From: Hetaerina americana
Lineage: Eukaryota > Arthropoda > Insecta > Odonata > Calopterygidae
Length of the DNA: 64,000 nucleotides
Assembly: GCA_022747635.1 (NCBI GenBank)
Contig: JAKTNV010000001.1
Location: 22,937,490-23,001,489, forward strand
Direction: 5' to 3'
Part shown: piece by piece, positions 1 through 9,770 of the stretch
Numbering within the stretch: the stretch's first letter is position 1
How the letters are laid out: each line of letters opens with the position of its first letter
Notes under the pieces: model-generated
Database searches by the model: none
Seen by the model: only the letters and a program-made list of their open reading frames with translations
Told to the model about the DNA's origin: nothing
Position numbers and translations under genes: made by a program

Positions 1-39
1 TGAGGAAAAGGGATAGGAACACATAAAAGGTGTGTGTGT

Positions 40-104
40 ATATATATATATATATATATTCTGAAAGACGTACATTACGTCTTTATATATATATATAATA
101 AATA

Positions 105-157
<53 letters not shown>
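40..157. repeat. (TA)n-rich block
   Basis: Long TA dinucleotide runs broken by a short hairpin-like segment around 61-85. The bases before it (about 1-30) read on the minus strand as CCTTTTATGTGTTCCTATCC, a string close to the outer end of the Penelope-type terminal modules seen elsewhere in this window, so a decayed element end may adjoin the tract. Confidence 0.85.
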
Positions 158-159
<2 letters not shown>

Positions 160-427
160 ATAAACACTGTAATCAACCCGAAGGTCGTTTTAGTTGGTGA
201 TGACTGAGTTCACCCGGTATTCAGCCCGACGGCGTGTGAAAATCACACATCAGGGTAGGGCCAGTTCCTTTCCCTGTGCCGGTTATGGTTTCCCAGGAAG
301 ATCTGCTACCCGAAATATCATATAGCTTGGGTGGAGATGCAGGTGCCCAGAGTGCCTTGCCCGGGAATCGAACCCGGGCCCCTCCGGTCAGCAGTCCAAC
401 GCTCTACCCACTGGACTACCGCGACCC
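158..427 (-). mobile_element. tRNA-derived SINE, family 1, near full length
   Basis: Read on the minus strand, the element starts with a tRNA-like head containing an A-box-like stretch (GGTAGTCCAGTGGGTAGAGC) and a clear B box (GGTTCGATTCC) at about 365-380, the internal RNA polymerase III promoter elements typical of SINEs. A tRNA-unrelated body of about 190 bases follows and ends near TTGATTACAGTGTTTATGG beside a (TA)n tract. The same head and body recur at 2.2, 3.9-4.4, 8.6, 22.4-23.0, 33.5 and 52.5 kb. This copy has a well preserved B box and may be fairly young. SINEs do not encode protein and depend on a LINE for movement; the partner is not identified. Confidence 0.85.
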
Positions 428-451
428 ACATATATACAGGTATTATATAAA

Positions 452-657
452 ATAGTGGTTATGAGCGAAGGAAGAGATGGTGATGAGGTCGGGGACTACG
501 GTTTAGGCACGAGGAATGACCGCGGGGAGAAAGCAGTTGAGTTCTGCAGGAGACAGGGGTTAGTCATCACCAACACTTGGTTTAGACATCACGAAAGGCG
601 CAGGTATACATGAAAAATGCCAGGTGACTCAGAAAGGTATCAACTAGATTATATTCT
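452..657 (+). pseudogene. LINE endonuclease (AP-endonuclease-like) fragment
   Basis: An open frame starting at 455 encodes about 67 residues with the C-terminal signature of the exonuclease/endonuclease/phosphatase domain of non-LTR retrotransposons: GDYGLGTRNDRGE, then FCRRQGLVITNTWF, then a YTWK-like position that has become a TGA stop, then YQLDYIL. This domain nicks target DNA to prime reverse transcription. Only about 200 bases survive. The piece lies between two SINE heads in opposite orientation to it and has no reverse transcriptase partner nearby, so it is a dead fragment, probably of an RTE- or Jockey-type LINE. Confidence 0.75.
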
Positions 658-658
658 A

Positions 659-726
659 TGCCTGGGAATCGAAACCTGGCCCTCCGGTCAGCAGTCTAAC
701 GCTCTACCACCTGGACTACGCGACCC
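659..726 (-). mobile_element. SINE family 1 head fragment
   Basis: Only the tRNA-like head is present. It closely matches the head of the copy ending at 427, with a slightly mutated B box (GGTTTCGATTCC). It abuts the LINE endonuclease fragment directly. The same short string (CATATATACAGGTAT) follows both this head and the head at 427, suggesting a duplication or shared junction history. Confidence 0.75.
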
Positions 727-2200
727 ACACCCACCTGCATATATACAGGTATGTGATACTGTCTGACTTGTATGTTGCTGAGTGATATGGTTTACAATCG
801 ACAGAGAATTGTGCTTCAGAAAAACTTGAAATGTATTCAAACGTTTATTAGGAAAATATGTTTCATATCCATGGGATAGCCACGGCAATAATAAAATTAT
901 GACTATGAAATAAACTCGAGATTTCTGAGTGTGATTTAAAAACATTAAATAGTAAAAATTAATCCACAGGACTATAAAAATGCACATTTCCTGAAATGGA
1001 AAGTTTATATCAGTCCCTTTTTAGAAATGTTTTTACCATGAATTAAGCATCTCTATGTGAAATTATTATGAGCTTGATAAAGTGTAGCGATAAATAATAA
1101 TTCTCCATAGTGATTTGTGACAGAATATTTTGTCATATTAGTTACTACCTACAATATTAGTACCTACAATTCCCACCAAAAGAACCGTATTGAGATAATA
1201 TCTACACTATGCTTCCTTTGATTATACTAATTTTTCTCCAGTGATCAAGCTCTTTTGAATTTCTGGAGTCACTCAATGCACTGTCGGGCAATCACATTAC
1301 ATTTCTTAAAATCAAGAAAGGATTCCGATATTTTTACGGGGTCAACTTTACGCCCATCGTTTCTTTTTCACTCGGAGGAATGTCTGATAGAGTGTGCCTG
1401 GAAGAGGAGAAGATGTTCCGAAATAGACAAAAATGTTTTTTACTTCTGAAATAAGAAATATTTAGGTGTCGACCTCGAATGGCATTTCACTACGTATCTC
1501 AAACAAGTGTCTCAAGGAAATCAACGCAAGACGGAATTTAAGTTACTGTTTCTAAATTTTTGGTGAATACTCCAGGATTCTTTTGCCGCGGAAAAATCCG
1601 TTTTCTTTCTCCAGGGGATTGTTCGGGAAGACGCGTTAGCCATGGGACGAACGTGAACTAGCGACGCCAACGGTCGATCTTACCACTAGAACATCTTCTA
1701 CATTTCAAAATGTAAAATTCACGAAGGAAAATGATAGAAATCAAACTATAGAAGCATAATTACCCAAACACAATCACTCAAACTATGCAAACACAATTTC
1801 ATAAAACTGAAAAGGGAAAATATTGCATTTTTTTAATTCCCCTATCGTTTCTTTTTATAATTACTTTTTTACAAACCTTGGTAACGTATCACCTTTTCAC
1901 TGATCTAATTGTCTGGACGAAATACATAAAAGTGCTATATACAGAAATTTTATAGCATCATCTATTAGATAAATTTTCCCTTTATTCTCTAATAAAAAAG
2001 AAATTAGTTTTCACTATTAGAATTGATAATATAAAGTGTCACTAATTTACGCTTAGAAGATTTATTTCATTTTTTCTATTTACTCTCAGTTTAATAAAAA
2101 AATCTTATCATATGATAGGAGTCAAATGCTGGAAAGACTGTTGAAGTCAAAGAGTTACTGCTTTTAAGTTTCAAACAATAAAACCCAACAAAGGCATTAC
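727..2200. other. AT-rich stretch without recognisable gene
   Basis: No coding signal or recognised repeat. One 14-base string at 1462-1475 (TTAGGTGTCGACCT) recurs at 60619-60632 and may mark an unnamed dispersed repeat. Confidence 0.6.
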
Positions 2201-2372
2201 AGTAATCAAACCGAAGGTTGTTCATAAGGTAATTCCATAGCTGAATATAATATTTGTACTTCATCCAAAGCATTAAGTTTAAGGGTACGGCTCCTCCGAC
2301 TCGTCTGTGGTTTTCCTGGAATATGCGGCGCACGAAAAACCATACAGCTAGGGTAAAGCTGTGGATTGCGCA
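2201..2372 (-). mobile_element. SINE family 1, degenerate body fragment
   Basis: The 3' half of the family 1 body can be followed on the minus strand (tail GGTTTGATTACTG, then the segment matching CCCTAGCTGTATG). The tRNA-like head is missing. It is much more diverged than the copy at 158-427 and therefore likely old. Confidence 0.6.
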
Positions 2373-2839
2373 CTAAATTACCATAAATCCGAAAGTAGGG
2401 AGACCCTTTGAAGAATAGACTTATATTTAAAAATAAAAAAGGCATATATTAAACAGGCATCTGAATGATAGACTTTCTTCTGATGACATTTGAACAATGC
2501 TTTACGATATAATAATTTTTTTATTTATCCATACGTGACAATTAAATTGATTTATTTTGGTGTAAAAAATGCAAACAGAAATAAAAATACCATGTAATGT
2601 AATGATATGATAAGTTGTCATACTTTTACCAAGTATTACTGCCAGAGTCAGATGTCTCTTGAAGTAAATACGGGTTTCGCTGTTTTTTGTACTAATAGCG
2701 CCCGCATATATTTTGTTCCGACAAGAAAGCCATTCAAGGAAACAGTCGAGGAGTTTTAAGGTTTAAATTGGTAGTGAACCTCTCAAGGTAGATTTCAAAT
2801 GAACACAGACTAACGACCGCTACATTTCTTAGCCTCTCA

Positions 2840-3350
2840 TAACAAAACTCAACCTGACACTCCATGTTTGGATAAATTATTCTACAATTCCGCACATATT
2901 TCACCTTCCTTAATTCTATCCATAATAAATATCCTATTCCTACCCCTTACACGCCTGTCTAACGCTAATCCCCTCTATAACAGCCACCAACATTCCATCG
3001 CCTATGAAAATGCCCTGCTTACATCTTTCAAGCTTCCTTCTGAATTCTACTAACAACCCTCTATCCTCACCTCTTACTGTGACTGGTATTTCATTGTGTG
3101 CTTCCCTTTCCGTCCACTTGACCTTTTCCATCCTTTTCTATACCCGGATTTCAAAATACCCCGGACTACGTCAATACATACTTCATCAGCCATGTTTCCG
3201 TTAAGTAAAAAACTACACGTTATACCATATTTTTCACTATTAATTTCTTGACATCCTTATACAACGTTCCGGTCATCAAGCCTCTCCTCCTTGTGAAAAG
3301 TTCTTCGTCTGACGCAATTCTCCTTCTAGTGGTCGTAAGGTATCATTTCA
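2840..3350 (-). pseudogene. RTE-like LINE, C-terminal ORF2 fragment
   Basis: Minus-strand frames give the C-terminal region of a LINE polyprotein: RRRIAS...RRRGLMTGTLYKDVKK, then MEKVKWTEREAHNEIP, then DGMLVAVIEGI, interrupted by stops and shifts. The same order of motifs is better preserved at 23.8-24.6 kb in this window. These sequences lie downstream of the reverse transcriptase palm. Family assignment (RTE-like) rests on the KVKWTE...NEEVL motif and is moderately secure; this copy is dead. Confidence 0.65.
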
Positions 3351-3903
3351 ATTATATGTTCATGCCAAAACGGATGAAATGATTCATATTTATCATTATA
3401 TTATAATTTCAAGCTGAGAAAATTGATGTTTTCCGGTAGCATTGGTTTCAGGAACACCGCTCGTCAAATCGATCAACCGGTTACTCGCAGCGTCCGGCCC
3501 GATGCGTTCATCTCGTGACACGTCACCGCAAAACTGATGTGTGGCCGTGACTCATAATCCCGGATGTGATCCCGATGTGGGAAAGTGTTAATTTTTCCGC
3601 ATTTCCCCTTATGAAGCCGAGTAATTCGATCCGAGTTGATAGCTGCAATGAAAACTCACGAACGGCGGGACAACTCGAGCGACTTCTCAACTCCATCCGT
3701 CTTCTTCTCGCCCCCTCACCGTCTACGATCGTCTTGTCAAATTTCCTTCTACAGTTCGTGAAATATCAACAAAAAATAAAGCAGAGAGGGTTGTTTACTG
3801 AATTATCATAAAATAAAGATATATAGTGTCAGGCTTGATATTTTAGAATGACTCCATATTGTTGAAGTAAAATACGTATTTTGATTTTTTACTTAAAAAA
3901 TAC
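3351..3903. other. Non-coding stretch
   Basis: No gene or repeat recognised. The section 3430-3740 is richer in G+C and CpG than its surroundings; an 81-codon open frame there shows no family features and is probably accidental. Confidence 0.5.
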
Positions 3904-4388
3904 AGTTGTCAACCCAAATGTTGGTTTAACAGGTGAGGGTAGAATTCACGTAATAGTAAGTCTAATTGAGTGTGAAATACACATATTAGGGTAACAAGGG
4001 GGTAATAGCTCCTTATTCCCAGTGCCACCCGTGGTTTCCCACAATGGAGATGTGGTATCCGGAATATCACACAGCTAGGGTTAATTGATGGCCCCGGTGG
4101 TAGTGGGGTATCGTCCTCGTCTGCCAACCAAGAGATCACGGGTTCGATGCCCACCTAGTTCGATTTTCCTCTACCTAAGTCTTAGGTGTTAGTAATTCTC
4201 TTCAATGTAATATTCACTGGGGTTAGGTGGAAGAAGGGACTATAAAGTCTCAATCTATCCCCAATTAAGTCGAGAAATAAATGGATAAAATAAATAAATC
4301 TGAGGGTGTTCAGAGGGAACACCCGAGATCGAACCCGAGCCATCCTGTCAGTAGACCTTACTCCTTACCCGTTGGACTTCTACGATTC
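3904..4388 (-). mobile_element. SINE family 1, split by another SINE
   Basis: The body (3904-4088) and the tRNA-like head (about 4300-4388) of one minus-strand family 1 SINE are separated by a plus-strand SINE of a different family. The head keeps a diverged B box and the GAGTAAGG...ACTGACAGG section. Joining the two outer parts restores the usual order seen in the copy at 158-427, which supports a single interrupted element. Confidence 0.7.
4089..4299 (+). mobile_element. tRNA-derived SINE, family 2, nested in family 1
   Basis: The head GGCCCCGGTGGTAGTGGGGT and the B box GGTTCGATGCC (about 4141-4151) are tRNA-like. A body of about 130 bases ends in an A-rich tail built from AAAT/AAATA units (4275-4299). 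It interrupts a family 1 SINE, so it inserted later. Its target-site duplication is too short or decayed to define by eye. Confidence 0.75.
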
Positions 4389-5159
4389 TTAAAGAGAAGT
4401 TATCAAATAAATCATATTTCACGACTTGCATTAGGGCTCATAGAGTTATCATCATCAGAAACAAGAATAACCAGATCATCGTTAAGGTCTTGTACTTCTG
4501 AATGCTTGGAGAGCCAAAATGTGCAATAAAGCATTTCTTTGATGGAAAAGTGCAATACATATTTTTATTTTTGATACTGCAATCCACTTTACAGTGGATT
4601 GCAGTATCAAAAAATCTAGAATATTAAAGTTTCCTGTACCCTAACAAATTCAAAAAAAGTATTTAAAAATGAATTCTACGGTATTCTACGGCTCCCATTT
4701 TTGTATCATGTAAAAAAGAACAATGAAAACTTTGGTGACTCCACAGAATCTTCATTTAAGCACGTCCAGATATTGTCATATTTTCCCACACACATTCCCT
4801 CTTCATTACCCACACCCACATGGCATCTTCCTTCCCCTCTACCTCCCCAAAAATTCATCCAATTACTGCATATGGACAGATACTCTGTAAAAATGTAGCT
4901 CTTGATGTCGACTGTTCGACGAACTTTGTGGCATGTGAATAAAGTTTCTTAGGAGTCTGTACAATTTTTGTACCAATCTTTCTAGTGTATTAGAATATTT
5001 ACTCGTTAATCATAACTCAGGAAGATGTTCTTACCCTTCCCAGATGAGATCTTACCCTTCCCAGATGGTCCTTCCTACAACACACCTTAATTGTTTTTCA
5101 CAGGGTACATGTATATGGAGGTGTAGATGAATATTTAACATATATACGTACAAATCATT
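4389..5159. other. Non-coding stretch with one perfect hairpin
   Basis: Nothing coding seen apart from small chance frames. It holds the hairpin annotated at 4568-4613 and a short imperfect tandem duplication of CTTACCCTTCCCAGATG at about 5032-5068. Confidence 0.5.
4568..4613. repeat. Perfect 21-bp inverted repeat (hairpin)
   Basis: Arms 4568-4588 and 4593-4613 are perfectly complementary with a 4-base loop. The arm contains GATACTGCAATCCACT. No polymerase III or transposon end motif is evident. It could be a remnant fold-back element or a small-RNA precursor; the sequence alone does not decide. Confidence 0.8.
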
Positions 5160-5510
5160 TGAGTTTAATGCTGATGTCCTTGAGGGAGGAGACCGTTGTA
5201 TGTTACATGTCCATGTGGTAGTGACATTTCGACTTCCTACTTTTCATATTCCAGCTTGCACGTCATTTGATAAATTTTTTACTGCATCCTAAAGTGAAAT
5301 TATTTGTTAGTTAATAGTTTATGTATTTGAATGTGTGTAAGTTGAACGAATTTTTGCATGAATATATACATACGCCACTGAGGGTGTAGATTTTCATGGA
5401 TGTGTTAATTTTGCATGTGGTTTTGTTCTCTTTTACGGGTGGTGACCTAACATCGCCTGCCAAACGCCCTTGCAGTGGCTTGCGGTATTATTTAGATGTA
5501 GAGGTAAGTA
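5160..5510 (+). mobile_element. CR1/Jockey-like LINE, 3' end fragment
   Basis: The segment 5440-5510 has the recurring 3'-terminal string GGTGGTGACCTAAC, then GCCAAACGCCCTTGC, then TTAGATGTAGA. Six copies of this motif occur in the window. One of them, at 47.7-48.3 kb on the minus strand, follows a decayed LINE reverse transcriptase C-terminus, which is the reason to call it a LINE 3' end. The upstream limit is uncertain; the first ~280 bases are assigned only by position. Confidence 0.55.
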
Positions 5511-6409
5511 AGGATGGGATAGAATAAAAGATATTAATAACATATGATCAGTTTCTGGGTAATTACATGAAATAGGACTGCTTTGACTTTGTCAACCCCG
5601 AGGGTAGAACGACGTGAATCGTATATACTAGCAACGTGCTCATAAATGCATATAAATCATGACACATACATGTATGTCAACTGGTAAGATAAGGCCAAGG
5701 TTTATGGTGATTGCACTAATAAACAGAAATATCTAAGGTCTCGCTCCGCTTTTGAGATTTTTGCCCAAGAGTTATTAACTTTCGTATAAAGGTTTTATAT
5801 TGTAGATTTCTTCGAAAAACCACATCATCATGTGATTTGTAGAAGATCAATAAGATCTACTACTAAATCCTAGGTAGAGTTTGTGTTAAAAATATTATTT
5901 GTGGACAATGAAGTTACGCTATTTATTATAAATGAGAACGATACCTGAAATGTTACGCAGGATACAGACAGCCTTATTTTATCGTGTTTTGTATAGAAAC
6001 ACTAAAAAAGACACACGTAATAAATTTTACTTAGCTCTATACAATCTACTAGGTTTCGTTAGAAGTTCTTATTAGTCATTAATGGAAAGTGTAAAGATGT
6101 AGACCTTTTAATAAAATCTAGGTTGTGTGGTGTGAAATATATTTTACGTGAAAATCAACGTTATACTTTTTTCCTTCAAAGATAGAAAACCTTCTGATGC
6201 CCCTCATCGGCTATTTCGTATTGTTTCTACGACATATCTTCGGATTTAATAATTCAGACGCAAGTGCCATCAAAAACCATCGCGACCCCATCCACTCCGT
6301 TTACTGGAGTTCATTCCTTACGTGATGAACGGTGAATATATTTTGAGACACTCAGAATCGTTGATTTTTCCGCATTCAAAACTTTGACCATGAATTTTTT
6401 TTTAGATTC
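5511..6409. other. AT-rich non-coding stretch
   Basis: No coding potential and no recognised repeat. Confidence 0.5.
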
Positions 6410-7460
6410 TCTTCGCCATGATCATCTCTTCCCCGGGTATTTCCCCATCGCGTGTACGTTCGTCAAAAGCGAATCGTTGCACCACCTATCGTTCCCTTCC
6501 CCTCTGAATCAGGAAAATCTCGGGCTTCTATCTTTCTTATTTCGTCCCTCCCAAGCGAATAAACGCGGCAAGGCGGGTGGGGATGAGACAGCGAGAATGA
6601 AACGCTTCCAAGGACAATACCGCTTCACACCAAATACCGCTCTCTCTCTGAATACGCTAGACTCACGATGATGAACTCCTCCGAACGCGTCCGCGGGAGA
6701 AAGAACAAATGAAAGAATAAAAGCGAGAGAGAATAATGATATTGGCGCGGGTAAAGAGAGTAGGTTTAAGTGCACACACACGCACACATAAAAGAGGACG
6801 AGATGGAAAGGGAGGCAGAGGAAAGCGAAAGGCGTGGTTGGAAGACAACAAGATCCTCGACAAGGGGCTGCTTACGGAACGTAGGCGTGGCATCTTCTCG
6901 TCTTTCCAAAACGATCTCCCGTGTCCAAGGTCACGCTCGTCCGCCATCTTAAACGTCAAGACTTGCCGGACGCGAGACGGAGGGGCGGGGTGTGGTGGGA
7001 TGAGGTGGGTGAGGAGGAGAGAGTTCGAAGGGAGAAAGGTGGTAAAAAATAAAATAGAACCGGGTTTGTTGTGAGATGGGGCAGGGATCTGCAGAGAGGA
7101 AGAGGTGTTTGGGTGGGTTTGGTGGTGTGTTGGAGCTGAGAAGAACGTACGGGAAACGATCACCGCAACGGCATCCACACGCTCTACGGTTTGGATGGCG
7201 GGGAGATGGAAGGGGACGTGCGGACGATGAGACTGTGCTGGGGATGTCCCAAATATTTAAGCTCCCTGACGCAATCGGGGGTGACATCTGCGACTCCCCC
7301 TACCCGCACGGGTTTCTGGTTCCTCCGCTATCTCTCTCTCTCTCTCTCTCTCCCCTTACCGTGTCCACACGGTCGAGCACGTTTTGCCCTCTTAGGAAAA
7401 TATACGTACATCCCCGGAACTGGCCGCCGAGATGTTCCCAGGAGACGCATATTTTGATGG
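6410..7460. other. GC- and CpG-rich island, possible regulatory region
   Basis: Base composition shifts sharply to G+C with many CpG dinucleotides (for example GAACGCGTCCGCGGGAG near 6683). Overlapping open frames on both strands (up to 171 codons on the minus strand, 151 on the plus) lack any recognisable domain and are expected in stop-poor GC-rich DNA. It includes a (TC)n run at 7330-7352 and an AT-rich TATTTAAG at 7252-7259. It could be a promoter or a first exon, but no splice-flanked start codon with support was found. Confidence 0.45.
7330..7352. repeat. (TC)n microsatellite
   Basis: An uninterrupted run of TC units inside the GC-rich island. Pyrimidine runs of this sort are common near insect promoters, but here no start site can be tied to it. 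Confidence 0.9.
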
Positions 7461-8484
7461 ATATCGATTCCAAAGAGGTTGAAACCAGAAATATTAAAAA
7501 AAATGCCAACACGAAAGGTAACGGAGTGTAAAATACGTGATATAACAAAGGGAAAAAGGAATAGTTTTTTTCTTGGTGATTGCGATATTAAAACAACTAA
7601 CAGGATACGTCTACGTGAAATTCAAAGATGTTTTCTCGCGTCACGGATAATCGGAATACGTTTTACGGTTTTATCACGCTACCTTAACGCTGCCAGGACG
7701 CGAGTAACTGATTGCGTGTCGCTTAAATAACTCGAAAGAACGTAGGTCGTGCAAAGTTTTCGATATTTAGGAGAGAAAGGCACAAGTTCAGCACTAGGTA
7801 GGTTGTCTCTGGGTTAATAAATTGTGATCGAAATTTGATCTGACCACGACTTTTTTATCTACACTTTTTTTCCTTTTTTTCGAACCAGTCTCGTTTAAGA
7901 AATAAGAGATGAATAGGACAGAAATACACTTATAATAGAAATGGATGTATTTTATTGGTATTAATAACTATTTCTTTTTATAAGGCCAAGCTATTTGAGG
8001 AAGCGTTCGAGAAAACAACAAGAAACCACATTGTGGTCCCCGTGCAGACGGGCAGCATATGCATGGATTGGCAGATTGAAGTGAAAGGAAAACTCAATCA
8101 TTTAGAACATTTTGCTCGACTTTCCTCCGGTGTTTACCCACCAGTATCTTTCAAAGGGACTATTGTACTCAGAAAAACTCTCATCATGAGAATAAAATAC
8201 TTATCTATAGTAACATAGACACTCCTTAGTAAATCCCTGGGTAGATTTTGAAGAAACGACAAGATAGTATTTACTTAACACGTCAAAGACCCTGAATGCA
8301 GTCTGTATAGAAATAAAACTCATTTAAGACCTTGTTTTTAATCATGTTGCAGCTGTCAGTTGCATCCTCAAGACTTAGTGGCGCATTGAATGTTAACTTT
8401 CACTCTAAATAAGTAAGATCCCCAAGACTTGGTTATTCGACATAATGTATCCATTCTTATTTCCAGCTCCTCTTCAACGTGGGT

Positions 8485-8486
<2 letters not shown>
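7461..8486. other. Non-coding stretch
   Basis: Only short frames under 90 codons with no recognisable similarity; no repeat identified. Confidence 0.5.
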
Positions 8487-8542
<56 letters not shown>

Positions 8543-8575
8543 CACACACACACACATATATATATATATATTTAT

Positions 8576-8636
<61 letters not shown>

Positions 8637-8637
8637 G
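8487..8637. repeat. Compound (TA)n/(CA)n microsatellite
   Basis: Two copies of a compound block (TA run, TTTATA, CA run) sit in tandem. The family 1 SINE that follows starts directly at the right edge. Confidence 0.95.
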
Positions 8638-8890
8638 GTGGGTCGCAGTAGTCCAGGGAGTAGAGCGTTGTACTACTGACCGGAGGGTCCCGGGTTCGAT
8701 TCCCGGGCAAGGCACTCTGTGCACCTGCAGCTCCACCCAAGCTTAAGTGATTTGTCGGGTACCAAGTCTTCCTAGGAAACCATAACCAACACAGGGAAAG
8801 GAATTAACCCCATGTCCTACCCTAATGTATGAATTTTCACACGCCGTATAGGGCTTATTACTGGGTGATCTCTACCATCACCTAATATGG
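8638..8890 (+). mobile_element. tRNA-derived SINE, family 1
   Basis: Plus-strand copy with head GGTCGCAGTAGTCCAGGGAG, B box GGTTCGATTCCC (8694-8705) and a body matching the copy at 158-427 (for example GGAAACCATAACC and ACAGGGAAAGGAA). The 3' terminal TTGATTAC string is absent, so the 3' end is truncated or diverged where it meets a CA/CG-rich microsatellite at 8892. Confidence 0.85.
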
Positions 8891-9479
8891 TACACACACG
8901 CGCGCGCGTACACACTCACTCACATATATTATATATATACACATATACATTTATCCTTTCATCTTAAACAAACAATCATTTTTATCATCACTTTTGAATC
9001 ATAGGACCAATTACATGAATCCTCATTTACCACTTCGGCAAATAATCTGGTACGTTGGCTTTAAAAATAAGGGTATTTAGATTGTGTTTCCATTCAATCT
9101 CAAAAGTTGACACTAATTAGCATATAGGATTAGTGACTACCGTTAATTTTAAATCAGCATTTTTTTGCAATCCAAGTAGTGTTAATAGTTGTCCATAAGT
9201 TGCAAGTGGCCATGTAGAGGGATAGTTCTATCTGAGGAGAGCAATTAAAAGATATATTGGATGTAATACTGCAGATAAAAAGTAGTAGAGCTCTGGAAAA
9301 GAATGTATATTAAAGTAAAAATACGCATAGACATGGAAATCAGAAAATCCTTCGCAGAAAATTTTATTTGGAGTATGTTGTTGAATGAAATTGAAAGTTG
9401 GATGGTGAGTAAGATGGAAAAGATTTGGTCAGGAGCAATGAAAATGTAAAAGTTGGAGAAGGGCAAGATGGACAGATAA

Positions 9480-9770
9480 TACGTTAAAGCAGCATAGAAG
9501 TTCTAAGGGATTCTACATAGGAAAAAAATTATGAAAGAGTTGGAAGAAAGTAAAATTAAATGCATTTGAGGCATACCAACAATCTAGAAAATAGAACGGA
9601 AGGAAAGGTTCTTGGATAAAAACGAAGAGGAAGGCCGAGATTGAAATTCTAGATGACATTAAAAGCATTATGGGTAATACAACATATCCGGAACTATATA
9701 AAACAGGAATGGGTGAGAGGAATATGGCTGCAATGACAAGGTTCTGTCCTTGGGAAATATGGTGATGATA
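9480..9770 (+). pseudogene. Degenerate RTE-like LINE 3' ORF fragment
   Basis: Shifted frames show a KKRRGRPRLKFLDDI-like segment (9627-9665) with an EEVL-like region upstream, matching the extreme C-terminus of LINE ORF2 proteins. It contains many stops. The upstream section 9240-9480 may belong to the same relic but cannot be shown. Confidence 0.5.

Noticed and set aside
361..427. tRNA gene on the minus strand
   Set aside because: A and B boxes are present, but the same head is followed by the same 190-base body at several loci, so it is a SINE head; no complete cloverleaf with acceptor pairing was found.
6663..7178. 171-codon minus-strand frame
   Set aside because: It is in stop-poor GC-rich DNA, serine/proline-rich, overlapped by plus-strand frames of similar length, and lacks any recognisable domain.
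8638..8715. tRNA gene on the plus strand
   Set aside because: Same reasoning: it is the head of a family 1 SINE.
8429..8746. 105- and 88-codon frames rich in isoleucine-tyrosine repeats
   Set aside because: They are translations of a (TA)n/(CA)n microsatellite running into a SINE head. The same applies to similar frames at 14.7, 20.0, 31.0, 35.2, 37.5, 42.6, 54.8 and 55.3 kb.
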